DNA from: Micromonospora pallida
GTDB lineage: Bacteria; Actinomycetota; Actinomycetes; Mycobacteriales; Micromonosporaceae
Assembly (NCBI RefSeq): GCF_900090325.1
Contig: NZ_FMHW01000002.1
Span: 1,302,001-1,366,000, forward strand
Length of the DNA stretch: 64,000 bases
Reading direction: 5' to 3'
In this document: in pieces, positions 10,381-18,635 of the stretch
How the letters are laid out: each line of letters begins with the position of its first letter
Numbering within the stretch: the first letter of the stretch is position 1
The notes under the pieces: generated by a model
Databases searched by the model: none
Seen by the model: only the letters and a program-made list of their open reading frames with translations
What the model was told of the DNA's origin: nothing
Position numbers and translations under genes: made by a program

Positions 10381-10590
10381 GCTACCTATCCTGCTTCCGC
10401 TTCCAGTGCCGTACCGGCCAATCAGCTCCTTCTGCGCGCCGCCTCCGCCTTCCTGGGCCGTTATCGTGGCCAGACTCGCGTCCATACCGAGTCCGACCTG
10501 CCTGTCTCCCTCCGCTGGTGCACCGACCACGGCCTTGACCCGCTGGCTGCGGCGCGGGTGGACATCGAGCGGTACGTGCGCGGTGCAGGT
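10381..10590 (+). pseudogene. Tyrosine recombinase (phage-type integrase) N-terminal relic
   Basis: In one plus-strand frame, about 60 codons read as the SAM-like core-binding domain of a tyrosine recombinase: ASAFLGRYRGQTRVHTESDL, then LRWCTDHGLDPLAAARVDIE and RYVR. There is no start codon in place. After RYVR the frame turns into low-complexity Gly/Arg sequence, and the catalytic R-HxxR-Y domain is absent. The remaining bases between 10209 and 10697 show no intact gene. This is a decayed integrase that marks past mobility of the island. Confidence 0.55.
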
Positions 10591-10697
10591 GGAGAAGGTC
10601 AGTGGCCTGGCGTTGGGAGCCGGTGGCGCAGTGGGCGTGGTAGCCGCCGGCCTTGGCGTCGACGCGCTGCAGCTCGGCGCGGACGCTGGCGGCTGAC

Positions 10698-11896
10698 TCA
10701 CCTCCCGGGCGGTACGCCGGGCGGCGGAGCCGTCTTCCTCGGAAACAGCCGCCAGGAGATCACGTTGGAGGTGGTGATGCCGGCCAGCACCAGGGCGGCG
10801 CTGAGGGCAACCAGCAACGGCGGTAGCGCGAGGGTCAGCGGGGCCAGGAGCGCGAGCAGCGCTATCCCGATCGGCCGCGACCAGGAGACCCGGCTGAATG
10901 CGACGTAGTCGAGCATCGCCCGGCCGACCAGGAACAACGCCGGCCCGCCGAAAATGGTCACGCCCCAGGCCACCTCGGTCTCGCCGAGGGGGTGCGCGAT
11001 GATCAGCTTGTCCGCGACGCCGGTGACCGCGACGCCGATGACCATGACCAGGTGCGCGCCCGCCGCCAGGTTACCGACGTAGGCCGGAGCCCGGGACGAG
11101 GCGATGGCGTGGGAGAGCAACTCTCCTGCCCGGTAGTAGTAGATCTGCCACAGCAGCACCGTGATCAGGAACGCCACCAGCAGTGCGGCCGTCCGCTCCC
11201 GCTCGAAGCCATACGGGCTGAACTCGATGCCCGACGTCAGAATGGATTCACCGAAGGCAATAATCAGCACCTGCCGGTAGCGCTCGGTCAGGTGCTCCTC
11301 CGCGATCGGCTGGCCCCGCAGGCCCGCCCGGCCCAACCATGGGGTCGGGAAGTCGAGTAACCCGCCAGCGTAGGAGATGAGGACCGCAACGCTCCACCAG
11401 ACCAGCCGGATGTCCCCGTCGGCGAAGATCCCGGCGATCCACGGCACTGCGGCGAGGCACGCCCAGAAGACGATCCGGGCACTGACGAGTTGCTCGTGCC
11501 CCTTCCCGCCGAACAGCACGAGCCAGAGATGTCGAAGCACGTCGACGGCGACGAAGACCGCCGCGAAGACGACCCCGCGTTCCTCGAAGGCCGCCGGCAA
11601 CGCAGCGGCCATCAGCAGGGCACCGAGCATGGTCACGATGACCATGACCTGAATCATCGGCCGGGCGGGGTCGTACCGGTTCGCCGTCCAGGCCATGCGG
11701 TACCAGAGCCACCACAGGGCCATCAACAGCACCAGAGCCGAGTAGAAACCGTGCCAGTCCAGCTGCTCGGCCAGTCGGTCAGCAAGGCGGTTGAAGGCGA
11801 AGACGAGCACCACGTCGAAGAGCAGTTCCACGAAACCGGCCCGCTGCGGGGCTCCCGACTCCCCGGGAACTCAGGTGCCCCATCCCGCATGACCAT
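10698..11896 (-). CDS. LtrA-family membrane protein (apparent frameshift near the start)
   Basis: Low temperature requirement A family (PF06772), a multi-pass membrane protein of unknown biochemical role. The main frame gives about 377 residues with roughly ten hydrophobic segments and family landmarks VELLFDVVLVFAFNRL at the N-terminus and AFGESILTSG in the centre. Taken alone, that frame would have to start at GTG 11831, inside the first conserved motif. An ATG at 11896 opens another frame (MVMRDGAPEFPG) that joins the main one if one base is added to the C run at 11861-11864, giving a normal N-terminus of about 399 residues. A missing base is therefore more likely than a shortened protein. 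Confidence 0.75.
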
Positions 11897-12194
11897 GTGA
11901 ATCTGCCCTAATGGTTCCGTTTCGGGCAGTATTCCACACAATCGCGTAGGGGACGCCAGGTCGATGGATCCGCGCGCCCGAGCCCTGGCGCGCACCGGCG
12001 GGCCACCTCGGCCCCCGCAGCAACCCGGGCGGCGACCGTCTCCTTCACGGTCAGGGTGCGGTCCAGCGCATCGGTAGCAACGGCCGAATCGCGCTCGGTC
12101 TCCATCCGGCCCCCAGAGGCTCGCTGATGCCGCTGATGGTGTGCAGCCAACATGCCGGGTCCGTGACGACGGGCGTGGGCGTAGGGTGCGGCCG
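11897..12194. other. Gene-free stretch between divergent genes
   Basis: About 300 bases between the ltrA-like gene and the repeat protein. No frame has convincing codon bias or a family match, and I see no strong hairpin. Promoters for both divergent genes should lie here, but no -35/-10 pair stands out. Confidence 0.4.
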
Positions 12195-13568
12195 GTGATC
12201 GGTGATGCCTGGTTGGATCGGTGTTTGTCTCCTTCGCCCGTGCTGCGGGGGCTGGCGAGGAACCCGGCAGCACCGGTCGACGTGCTGCTGCGGCTGGTGG
12301 AGGCGTGGCCGGAGCAGGCGTGCGAGGGGCTACGTCGCCGCCGCGTGCTGCCCCTGCCGGTGCGGGATGCGATGCTGCGTCATCCCTCGCCGAGGGTCCG
12401 CGCGGCGCTGGCCGCCCACCCGCACGTTGACGCTGTGGCGCGCGCCGAGCTGCTGGCCGACCCGGTGTGGCGGGTGAGACTGAGCGCGTTCGGCCAGCCC
12501 GGTCAGGAGCCGTTGCCGGACGACGTGCTGATGAGGTTGTTGGCCGAGCTCGACGACCCGCCCTCCGACATGCTGTTCATCCGCGAGGAGTTGTTCGGCG
12601 AGTTGTGCCATGCGACCGGGTATGAGCTGCGGCTGTTCCGGCTGGCTGCCGCGCACCCCCGGCCCGGGGTGCGCGGATTCGCGGCCGGTTCCCTGTACCT
12701 GCTGGACGAGCGGTCGCGCCAGGCGCTGCTGGAGGACGAAGCGCCCGAGGTACGGGCGGCCGCCGCAGCGGCCGTCGCACACCGGCAGCAGGTGATGCAG
12801 CCCGCGGATCTGCCGGACCAGCACTGTCACGCCTTCTGGTACGTGCTGCAGCGTCCACTGTCCCGCGCCCTGATCGATCAGGTGCTGGCCAGCGGCGACA
12901 CGGACGCGCTGCAGGTGATGGGCAGGAACCCGACCGTCCCGCCCGACGTGGTCGAGACACTCCTGCGCCACCCCGACCCGTCGGTCCGGCAGGCAGTCAC
13001 CGGCCGCGTCGACCTGACCGACGACCAGCTCGCCAGGCTCGCCGCCGACCCAGCGGTCGAGGTCCGCACCGCGCTCTCCAACCATCCCCGACTCACCGAG
13101 CAGCAGCGGGCCAGGATCGACATCGACGTGACCACCGTGACGGGCGACGGACACTACGGCACCGCGGACGTCCGCTGCCGCTGGATCCCCTATCCCGCCG
13201 ACGACGCGGTGCCGGAACTCGCCGACGCGCTGCGGTGGGCCCGGTCGGTCGATCCGCTGCTGCGTCGCCGAGCGGCCCGCAACACCGAGCTGCCGGAGGA
13301 CGTCGTCGCCATCCTCGCCGACGACCCCGACCCGGCGGTACGACGGCTCGTCGCCCTCGACGCGCACGCCGCCCCCGAACTCGTCGACCGCCTCACCACC
13401 GACCCGGACGCCACCGTACGACAGGCGATGGCAAGCAGCCCACGCCTGCCCGCATCGCGGATCACCGCGCTTCTCGACGATCCCGAACTGGCCGAGGCCG
13501 CCGAGGCCAACCCGGCTCTGCATGTTGATCAGATGCAGCAGATCCTGGGCAGGACCGCTGCGCGCTGA
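12195..13568 (+). CDS. HEAT-like / leucine-rich-repeat-variant protein
   Basis: Protein of about 457 residues made of short helical repeats. The repeating unit has the form NP..P.DVLLRLL, then HPSPRVRAALAAHP, and recurs through the length (MGRNPTVPPDVVETLLRHP, DPAVRRLVALDAHAAPELV, DATVRQAMASSPRLP). This is the pattern of LRV/HEAT-like scaffolds that bind other proteins or nucleic acid. GTG at 12195 is chosen because the repeats begin right after it; the ORF also has a less likely upstream start at 12141. No catalytic domain or membrane segment is present. The role is unknown. Confidence 0.7.
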   Translation: MIGDAWLDRCLSPSPVLRGLARNPAAPVDVLLRLVEAWPEQACEGLRRRRVLPLPVRDAMLRHPSPRVRAALAAHPHVDAVARAELLADPVWRVRLSAFGQPGQEPLPDDVLMRLLAELDDPPSDMLFIREELFGELCHATGYELRLFRLAAAHPRPGVRGFAAGSLYLLDERSRQALLEDEAPEVRAAAAAAVAHRQQVMQPADLPDQHCHAFWYVLQRPLSRALIDQVLASGDTDALQVMGRNPTVPPDVVETLLRHPDPSVRQAVTGRVDLTDDQLARLAADPAVEVRTALSNHPRLTEQQRARIDIDVTTVTGDGHYGTADVRCRWIPYPADDAVPELADALRWARSVDPLLRRRAARNTELPEDVVAILADDPDPAVRRLVALDAHAAPELVDRLTTDPDATVRQAMASSPRLPASRITALLDDPELAEAAEANPALHVDQMQQILGRTAAR

Positions 13569-13572
13569 CACC

Positions 13573-13680
13573 AGACGACACGCCTTCTACGTCTACCGCG
13601 ACCTGATCCTGCGGGAACTGGCCCGAGACGGCGACCGCGAACACACGCCCATGCCGCGAACCGCTCGCCACAAGGAATGA
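13573..13680 (+). pseudogene. C-terminal remnant of an unidentified gene
   Basis: Directly after the repeat protein's stop, a different frame reads RRHAFYVYRDLILRELARDG and ends HKE-stop, with codon bias like a real gene but no start codon. Its TGA overlaps the ATG of the next gene (ATGA), the junction expected of an intact operon. It is either the lost end of another gene or a frameshifted extension of the repeat protein. The latter would require one extra base in the sequence, not a missing one. Confidence 0.35.
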
Positions 13681-14243
13681 CCGCCGCACCGATTCCCGCA
13701 TCGACGTGTGGTCACCGGGCAGCCGAGCACAGCAACTATCCCCCAGCATGGGCCGAACACGCAGGGCGGATCGACCACGGATGCGATATCCGGCCGGGTA
13801 ATGCCGCCTTCCTCCTGGACCGCTACCGCGACTTCCTACGCCAAGCTGGCGGCAGGTTGCGACTCGTCACTTCCGAATGCCCCACCTGCCCAGGTTGCTG
13901 GTACCTCGACAAAGCAGTGGTCAGAGACGGGTTGAATGCCGTTACCCAGATCCTGCCGCCGCGAGCCCGGGCAGAATTTCGCCGGCTCCTGAACAGGCTC
14001 GACCATGACTTCCGGCGTCGCACCCTGCCGGACTCCCGCCCCAAACTGCGATGGACCGGCGAGCCGCAGCCCCCGTCAATGGTGTGCCCTCGTCGCTGTG
14101 CCCGCTCTCGACGTTCGGGTCCGCGCCGGCAGTCAAGAGGATCCGCACCACCACAGGCACGTTCTGTACCGAGGCCAGATAGAGGGGTGTCGTACCATCA
14201 CGGCCCGCCGCATTCGGGTCGGCACCCGCACGCAAAAACGTAA
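13677..14243 (+). CDS. Hypothetical protein with CPTCPGC motif, C-terminus replaced
   Basis: The first 125 or so residues look like a real actinobacterial protein: FLLDRYRDFLRQAGGRLRL, a Cys cluster (CPTCPGC), WYLDKAVVRDGLNAV, ILPPRARAEFRRLLNRLDHDF and RRRTLPDSRP. From about 14060 the frame runs antisense through the ankyrin fragment encoded on the minus strand and becomes Arg/Pro-rich nonsense up to the stop. The native C-terminus has probably been lost at a junction near 14060. The Cys pairs could bind metal. Function is not known. Confidence 0.45.
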   Translation: MTAAPIPASTCGHRAAEHSNYPPAWAEHAGRIDHGCDIRPGNAAFLLDRYRDFLRQAGGRLRLVTSECPTCPGCWYLDKAVVRDGLNAVTQILPPRARAEFRRLLNRLDHDFRRRTLPDSRPKLRWTGEPQPPSMVCPRRCARSRRSGPRRQSRGSAPPQARSVPRPDRGVSYHHGPPHSGRHPHAKT

Positions 14244-14319
14244 GCGTGGCTGGAAGATCGTCACGCAGCAGCGACGCCATCAGCCGGGTGGTGAGCTTCT
14301 TACGCTGCCGGACGTTCAC
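13942..14319 (-). pseudogene. Ankyrin-repeat protein, truncated
   Basis: GTG-started frame with a basic N-terminus (MNVRQRKKLTTRLMASLL) and about two ankyrin repeats: FLRAGADPNAAGRDGTTPLY, LASVQNVPVVVRILLTAGAD, and PNVESGHSDEGTPLTGAA. After about 14080 the frame loses the repeat pattern and reads antisense to the neighbouring gene. Family members normally carry at least four repeats, so this is a 3'-truncated copy. It converges on the CPTCPGC gene, and both lose their ends at the same place. Confidence 0.5.
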
Positions 14320-14345
14320 CCTCGTGGTGAGCCAGCGCGGGCCGG

Positions 14346-16769
14346 TCAGAAGATCAGCGCCCGGCCGAGACCCATGTCGGTGAGGCGGGTGGAGTGCACC
14401 GTCTTCGTGACCTCGAGAGCCTTTTCGATGCGCTCCTCCGGCGTGGTGTCGATCAGTCGGCGTCCGTCCCAGACCTCGTAGTCACCGATCGTCGCCAGGT
14501 GCGGCGCGATGCCCTCCTGGAACCAGTTCTCCCAGCGGTTGAGCTGGTCGGCGACAGGTAGCTGCTCCCACAGTCGCATGCCACCGCGGATCAGCTCGAC
14601 GAGGCGCTCCTTCTCGTCGGGGTGCTGTTGCAGGTGTTCGCGGATGATCGAGGTGCCGACGGCCAGGTGACGCACCTCGTCGATGCCGGCGCCCTTCTCC
14701 ATGTCCGCCATCCGGGGATCGAGCGGTCGCCACTTGCGTTCGCTGAGTTCGAACGACGGGGCGAGGAAGCCCTCGACCAGGATCGTCAGCAGCACCACGC
14801 CGCCGATGAAGTCCCGCTGGTCACGCACGATCGGCATGCCCAACTCTTCCAACGGGTCGAGGATGGTCGCCTGGTCGGTCGCGGTCTGCTGGGCGATGAC
14901 GTCGGCGATGTCGCGCTCCTCGATGCCGAGGTTCCGCAGGTGGTTGCGGAAGATCATGGCGTGCCGGGTCTCGTCCATCAGCTGGGTGGCGTAGAACTCC
15001 ATCGTCGCGGAGTCCGGCGCGCACGCCACGATGTAGCCGATCGCGCGGGCGGCCCGCTCCTCGGCCAACGCGCGGAAGGCCACCTCCTGGACGAGCGCGT
15101 CCCGCAGTGGCCCCGGCTCGTGGAGGAAGTCCGGGGTGACGAGCTCCGGCGCGTAGCCGAAGACGTTGCCGCGCAGGGTCCGTTGCGGGACGTTGTCGAA
15201 CCAGTAGGGCAGGTCGCAGTCACGTACGGTGAGCCGAAGGCCCTCCGCCCCGTCGAACAGGGACGTCGCGTTCTCCCACTCGGCGGCGCCGTCCGTGGTC
15301 ATCGTCGACCGCCCGGCACTGCCCGGCGTCGCGGTCGGGGCGTCGTGGGGGACCACCGGGCGCGCGAGCGCAGCGGGGCTGGCGACCGGTGCGGCCAGGG
15401 TGGGAGAGCCGGCGGCGTCCGTCGCGGGCACGGAGACCGGCGTCCGGACGGCGTCCGTCGCGGGAACCGTCTCACTGACGGACGCGGCTTCGGGCTGCCG
15501 AGCCGGCGTGTGGGCGGTGTCGGTCACCGGCACGGATTCGGACCGTGGAGCCGGCACGGGTTCGGGGCGCGGGGCCGGCGCGGGAGCAGCGCCCCCGGTC
15601 TGCGGCTGCGCGGCGGCGGACGGTAGGGCGTCGGACATGACGAACGGGCCGGTCCCGTCGAGGTAGTCGACAAGCGCCGACGCGACGCTGGCCCGCGACG
15701 GCGGGTGGAAGGCGACGCACTGGCAGGCGGCGACGAGGTAGGCCACGTCCGGGGAGCTGATGAACGACATTCCGCCGAGCATCTCGACCGCCTGTCGGGC
15801 GGCGTCGGTGATGGCGTCCTGCGCGCCGTAGCGGGCCGCCAGCGCGCGGGCCAGCGCGTCGTTGTCCGTCTCGCCGGCCATCATGGCGCGGGCCGTGCCC
15901 TCCAGCAACTGCGTGGCCGTCTCCAGCCGGGTGCCCAGCGCGGCCCGGTCGGTGATCGCACCGCGTCCGGCGGCCAACGCGCGTTCGACGAGCGCGCTCG
16001 CCATCCCCAGGTACGAGGCGGTGATGAGCAGCTCGAACCAGATGAACCCGGTCGTCTGCAGATCGTCGAGCATCCCGTCCGGACCGTTCTCGGTCGGGAT
16101 GACCAACTCCTCCTCGATGTACACATCGGTCAGCCGGACCTCGTCGCTCTCCGCGCCGGCGAGCACACTGCTGCCCCAGAACGGGTGCCGCGTGATGCCG
16201 CGCAGCGTGGACGGCATGAGCAGGAACGCCGTCTGCAGCCCGCCGTTCGCCGCCGGCACCGTCACGCTGGCCGTGAGCAGGTCCATCGAGTGGCTCAGGC
16301 TGCACGGCTTCTTCGACCCGTTGATCCGGTACCCGCCCGGGGCCGGCGTCGCCGTCATCGTGGGGGAGAGGATCCCCTGGGCCGGGCGGCCCTCGGCGAA
16401 CCCGGACGAGACCAGCAGGTTGCGGCTGGTGATCGCCTCCAACAGGGCCCACTCCATGCCGGAGTTCTTGATGCTCTCGGCGAAGGTGAACAGTGTCGCC
16501 ACCGAGAAGTGGTGCATCGTGGTTCCGACCGCCAGCGACGGCGCGTGGGCGCCGATCGCGCGGGTGACCCGTACCGCCTCCAGCGGGGTGGCACCGAGCC
16601 CGCCGTAGTCCTTCGGGATCACCAGGCTGGGGCCGCCGCTGGCCCGGAACACCGGCAGGGTGGCCCCGCCGGGCGCCTCCCGCTGGTCGAAGGGAATCTT
16701 CGACAACCCGTCGAGCAGCCCAGGGAGATAGGACTCGCACAGGGCACGCGCCTCGTCAAGTGATCGCAT
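14346..16769 (-). CDS. Acyl-CoA/ACP dehydrogenase fused to a ferritin-like diiron oxygenase
   Basis: Protein of 807 residues with two enzymes. Residues 1-380 form an acyl-CoA dehydrogenase-like flavoprotein (VIPKDYGGLG, GFAEGRPAQG, MLGGMSFI), expected to introduce or act on a double bond in an acyl thioester. Residues about 380-480 are an Ala/Pro/Thr/Val-rich linker. Residues about 490-807 carry four metal-ligand helices of a diiron protein: EVAFRALAEE, MDETRHAMIF near 600, ILVEGFLAP and IDEVRHLAVG near 700, matching E..ExxH..E..ExxH. ATG at 16769 has a GGAGGA site. It lies 36 bases downstream of the FAAL gene, so it probably oxidises the acyl chain that the FAAL loads on the divergent PKS's first ACP. 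Substrate and reaction are inferred. Confidence 0.8.
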   Translation of the reverse strand: MRSLDEARALCESYLPGLLDGLSKIPFDQREAPGGATLPVFRASGGPSLVIPKDYGGLGATPLEAVRVTRAIGAHAPSLAVGTTMHHFSVATLFTFAESIKNSGMEWALLEAITSRNLLVSSGFAEGRPAQGILSPTMTATPAPGGYRINGSKKPCSLSHSMDLLTASVTVPAANGGLQTAFLLMPSTLRGITRHPFWGSSVLAGAESDEVRLTDVYIEEELVIPTENGPDGMLDDLQTTGFIWFELLITASYLGMASALVERALAAGRGAITDRAALGTRLETATQLLEGTARAMMAGETDNDALARALAARYGAQDAITDAARQAVEMLGGMSFISSPDVAYLVAACQCVAFHPPSRASVASALVDYLDGTGPFVMSDALPSAAAQPQTGGAAPAPAPRPEPVPAPRSESVPVTDTAHTPARQPEAASVSETVPATDAVRTPVSVPATDAAGSPTLAAPVASPAALARPVVPHDAPTATPGSAGRSTMTTDGAAEWENATSLFDGAEGLRLTVRDCDLPYWFDNVPQRTLRGNVFGYAPELVTPDFLHEPGPLRDALVQEVAFRALAEERAARAIGYIVACAPDSATMEFYATQLMDETRHAMIFRNHLRNLGIEERDIADVIAQQTATDQATILDPLEELGMPIVRDQRDFIGGVVLLTILVEGFLAPSFELSERKWRPLDPRMADMEKGAGIDEVRHLAVGTSIIREHLQQHPDEKERLVELIRGGMRLWEQLPVADQLNRWENWFQEGIAPHLATIGDYEVWDGRRLIDTTPEERIEKALEVTKTVHSTRLTDMGLGRALIF

Positions 16770-16805
16770 CGAGGTTCCTCCAACGACCGGCGGTCAGGGG
16801 TGTGG

Positions 16806-18448
16806 TCAGCGTGGGATGAGCGCGCGGGCCGCCGCACGACGCAGCTTGCCGGACGGGGTTTTCGGCAGCGAGGCCGGCGGCAGGACGACGACCGACGCGG
16901 GACGGGCGTCGACGTCGGCGATGACCCGGTTGACGATGGCGTCGCGTAGTGCCTGCTCGGCTGCCGCGTCACCGACCAGCCGGGACTCGACCAGTACCGC
17001 GAACGACTCCCGCGCCACGCCGTCGCCGGCCATCAGCCGCACCGCGGCGACGTTGCCTTCCCGAACGCCGTCGACCGTGGCGGCCGCGCGCTCGATGTCG
17101 GTCGGGTAGATGTTGCGGCCAGCCATGATGATGACGTCCTTGGCGCGTCCGCAGATCACGAGCCGACCGTCGACCAGGTAGCCCTCGTCGCCGATGTCCA
17201 GCCAACCGTCGTCGTCCAGGGACGCGGCCGGCCCCTGCTCGGTGAGGTAGCTCGCGGTCACCGAGTCGCCGCGTAGCTGCACCCGGCCGACCTCGCGGTC
17301 GGCCAGCTCGGCTCCGGACTCGTCGACCACGCGGACGGTGACGGTCGGGACGGCGACACCGAGCAGGGGGAGCCGACGCACGCCGGTGGCGTGGTCGTCG
17401 CGAACCGGCACGGCCCGCCGGTTCTTCTCCAGCTCCAGGGCGTCGATGGTGTCGAGGATCATCGGCTCGGAGAGGTCCGACAGCGAGATGACCAGGGCAC
17501 TCTCCGCCGCGCCGTAGCAGCAGTTCACCGCTTCGGGACGCAGGCCGAACCGGGCCCCGGCCGCGACGAAGGCCTCCACCGTGGACGGGTCGATCGGCTC
17601 GGCGCCGTTACAGGCGGACTTCATCCGTGACAGGTCGAGCGAACCGGCTTCGGCGCGGGCGAGCTGCCGGGTCAGGATCGCGTACGCGAAGTTCGGCGCC
17701 GCCGTGATCGTGCCGCCGTACTGGCTCATCAGCTCGGCCCACACCATCGGACGGCCGAGGAACTCCGCGGGAGTGACGCTGACCAGGTCGGCGCCGCTGA
17801 ACATCGGGAGCAGCAGGCAGCCGACCATTCCCATGTCGTGGAAGAGCGGTAGCCAGCTGACCACCACGTCGTCGTCGCCGCAGTCCAGGCGGGCCGCGGT
17901 GTCGACGAGGTTCGCACAGATGTTGCGGTGGGTGATCTGGACCGCCTTCGGCTCGGCGGTCGAACCACTGGTCAACTGGAGCAGCGCGGTGTCGTCCTCG
18001 GCGGCCGGCACGACGGTGAACTCGCGGTCGCTGTCCAGGTCGGCGATCATCCGGTACGCGATGCCCTCCGCGCGGAGCACGTCGGCCATCGCCTCGAACG
18101 GGGCGCCCACGAGCACCAGGCGAGCGTCGATCATGCGGAGCACCCGCAGCGTGTCGTCGCGCCAGACGGCCAGGTCGGTCCGCGGGGTCGGCTGGTGCAG
18201 CATGGTCAGGCTGCCGCCGGCCAGCCAGATGCCCTGGGCGACCCGGGCGACCTCCCCGGGGTCACCGGCCAGGACCGCGACCGCCTGCCGGGGGGCGAGT
18301 CCCCCTCGACCAGCGCCGCCGCGGTACGCCGGGCGGCGGTGTGCAACTGTCCCCAACTTCGCCGGACCGGGCGTGCCGGTGCTCCGGTGACCATGCCGCG
18401 TGGTGACGCTGCGGCGGTGCCGACGATGGTGTCGACGAAACGACTCAT
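16806..18448 (-). CDS. Fatty acyl-AMP ligase (FAAL), apparent frameshift
   Basis: Activates a carboxylic (probably fatty) acid as acyl-AMP and loads it on an ACP. Motifs in the long frame are LQLTSGSTAEPKAVQITHRN, SWLPLFHDMGMVGCLLLP (typical of FAALs), CNGAEPIDPSTVEAF, YGAAESAL, CGRAKDVIIMAGRNIYPTD and the terminal PKTPSGKLRR. The N-terminal 50 residues (MSRFVDTIVGTAAASPRG onward, ATG at 18448) are in another frame. Adding one base in the G run at 18290-18295 or the C run at 18301-18305 joins them into about 547 residues, the normal length. Upstream ACP-PKS genes start divergently 188 bases away. The FAAL and the ACAD-diiron gene form one operon. Confidence 0.85.
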
Positions 18449-18635
18449 GCGGGTCGCGCCAGGATCATGGCGCACAGGATAGGGCAGCGACATCCACCGT
18501 GCATATAGGCTTCGGCGGCGGGATCGCCGGTGTCGGCGGTTGTGCTGATCGCTACCGTCCATGGAGGATTGGCGGCCACTCGGTGGGTGGGTCACCGAGG
18601 CGCTGTGGTTGACGTTCGCGGAAAGGTGGCGACCG
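18449..18635. promoter_or_regulatory. Divergent promoter region between FAAL operon and PKS
   Basis: These 187 bases separate two oppositely transcribed biosynthetic units and must hold both promoters. The plus-strand frame stays open from an ATG at 18561, but that start has no ribosome site. The ATG at 18636 follows GGAAAGGTGG and is preferred. No operator or -35/-10 pair could be assigned with confidence. Confidence 0.4.

Noticed and set aside
11908..12273. A 121-codon minus-strand frame upstream of the ltrA-like gene
   Set aside because: No third-position bias, no ribosome site and mixed low-complexity content. Treated as non-coding.
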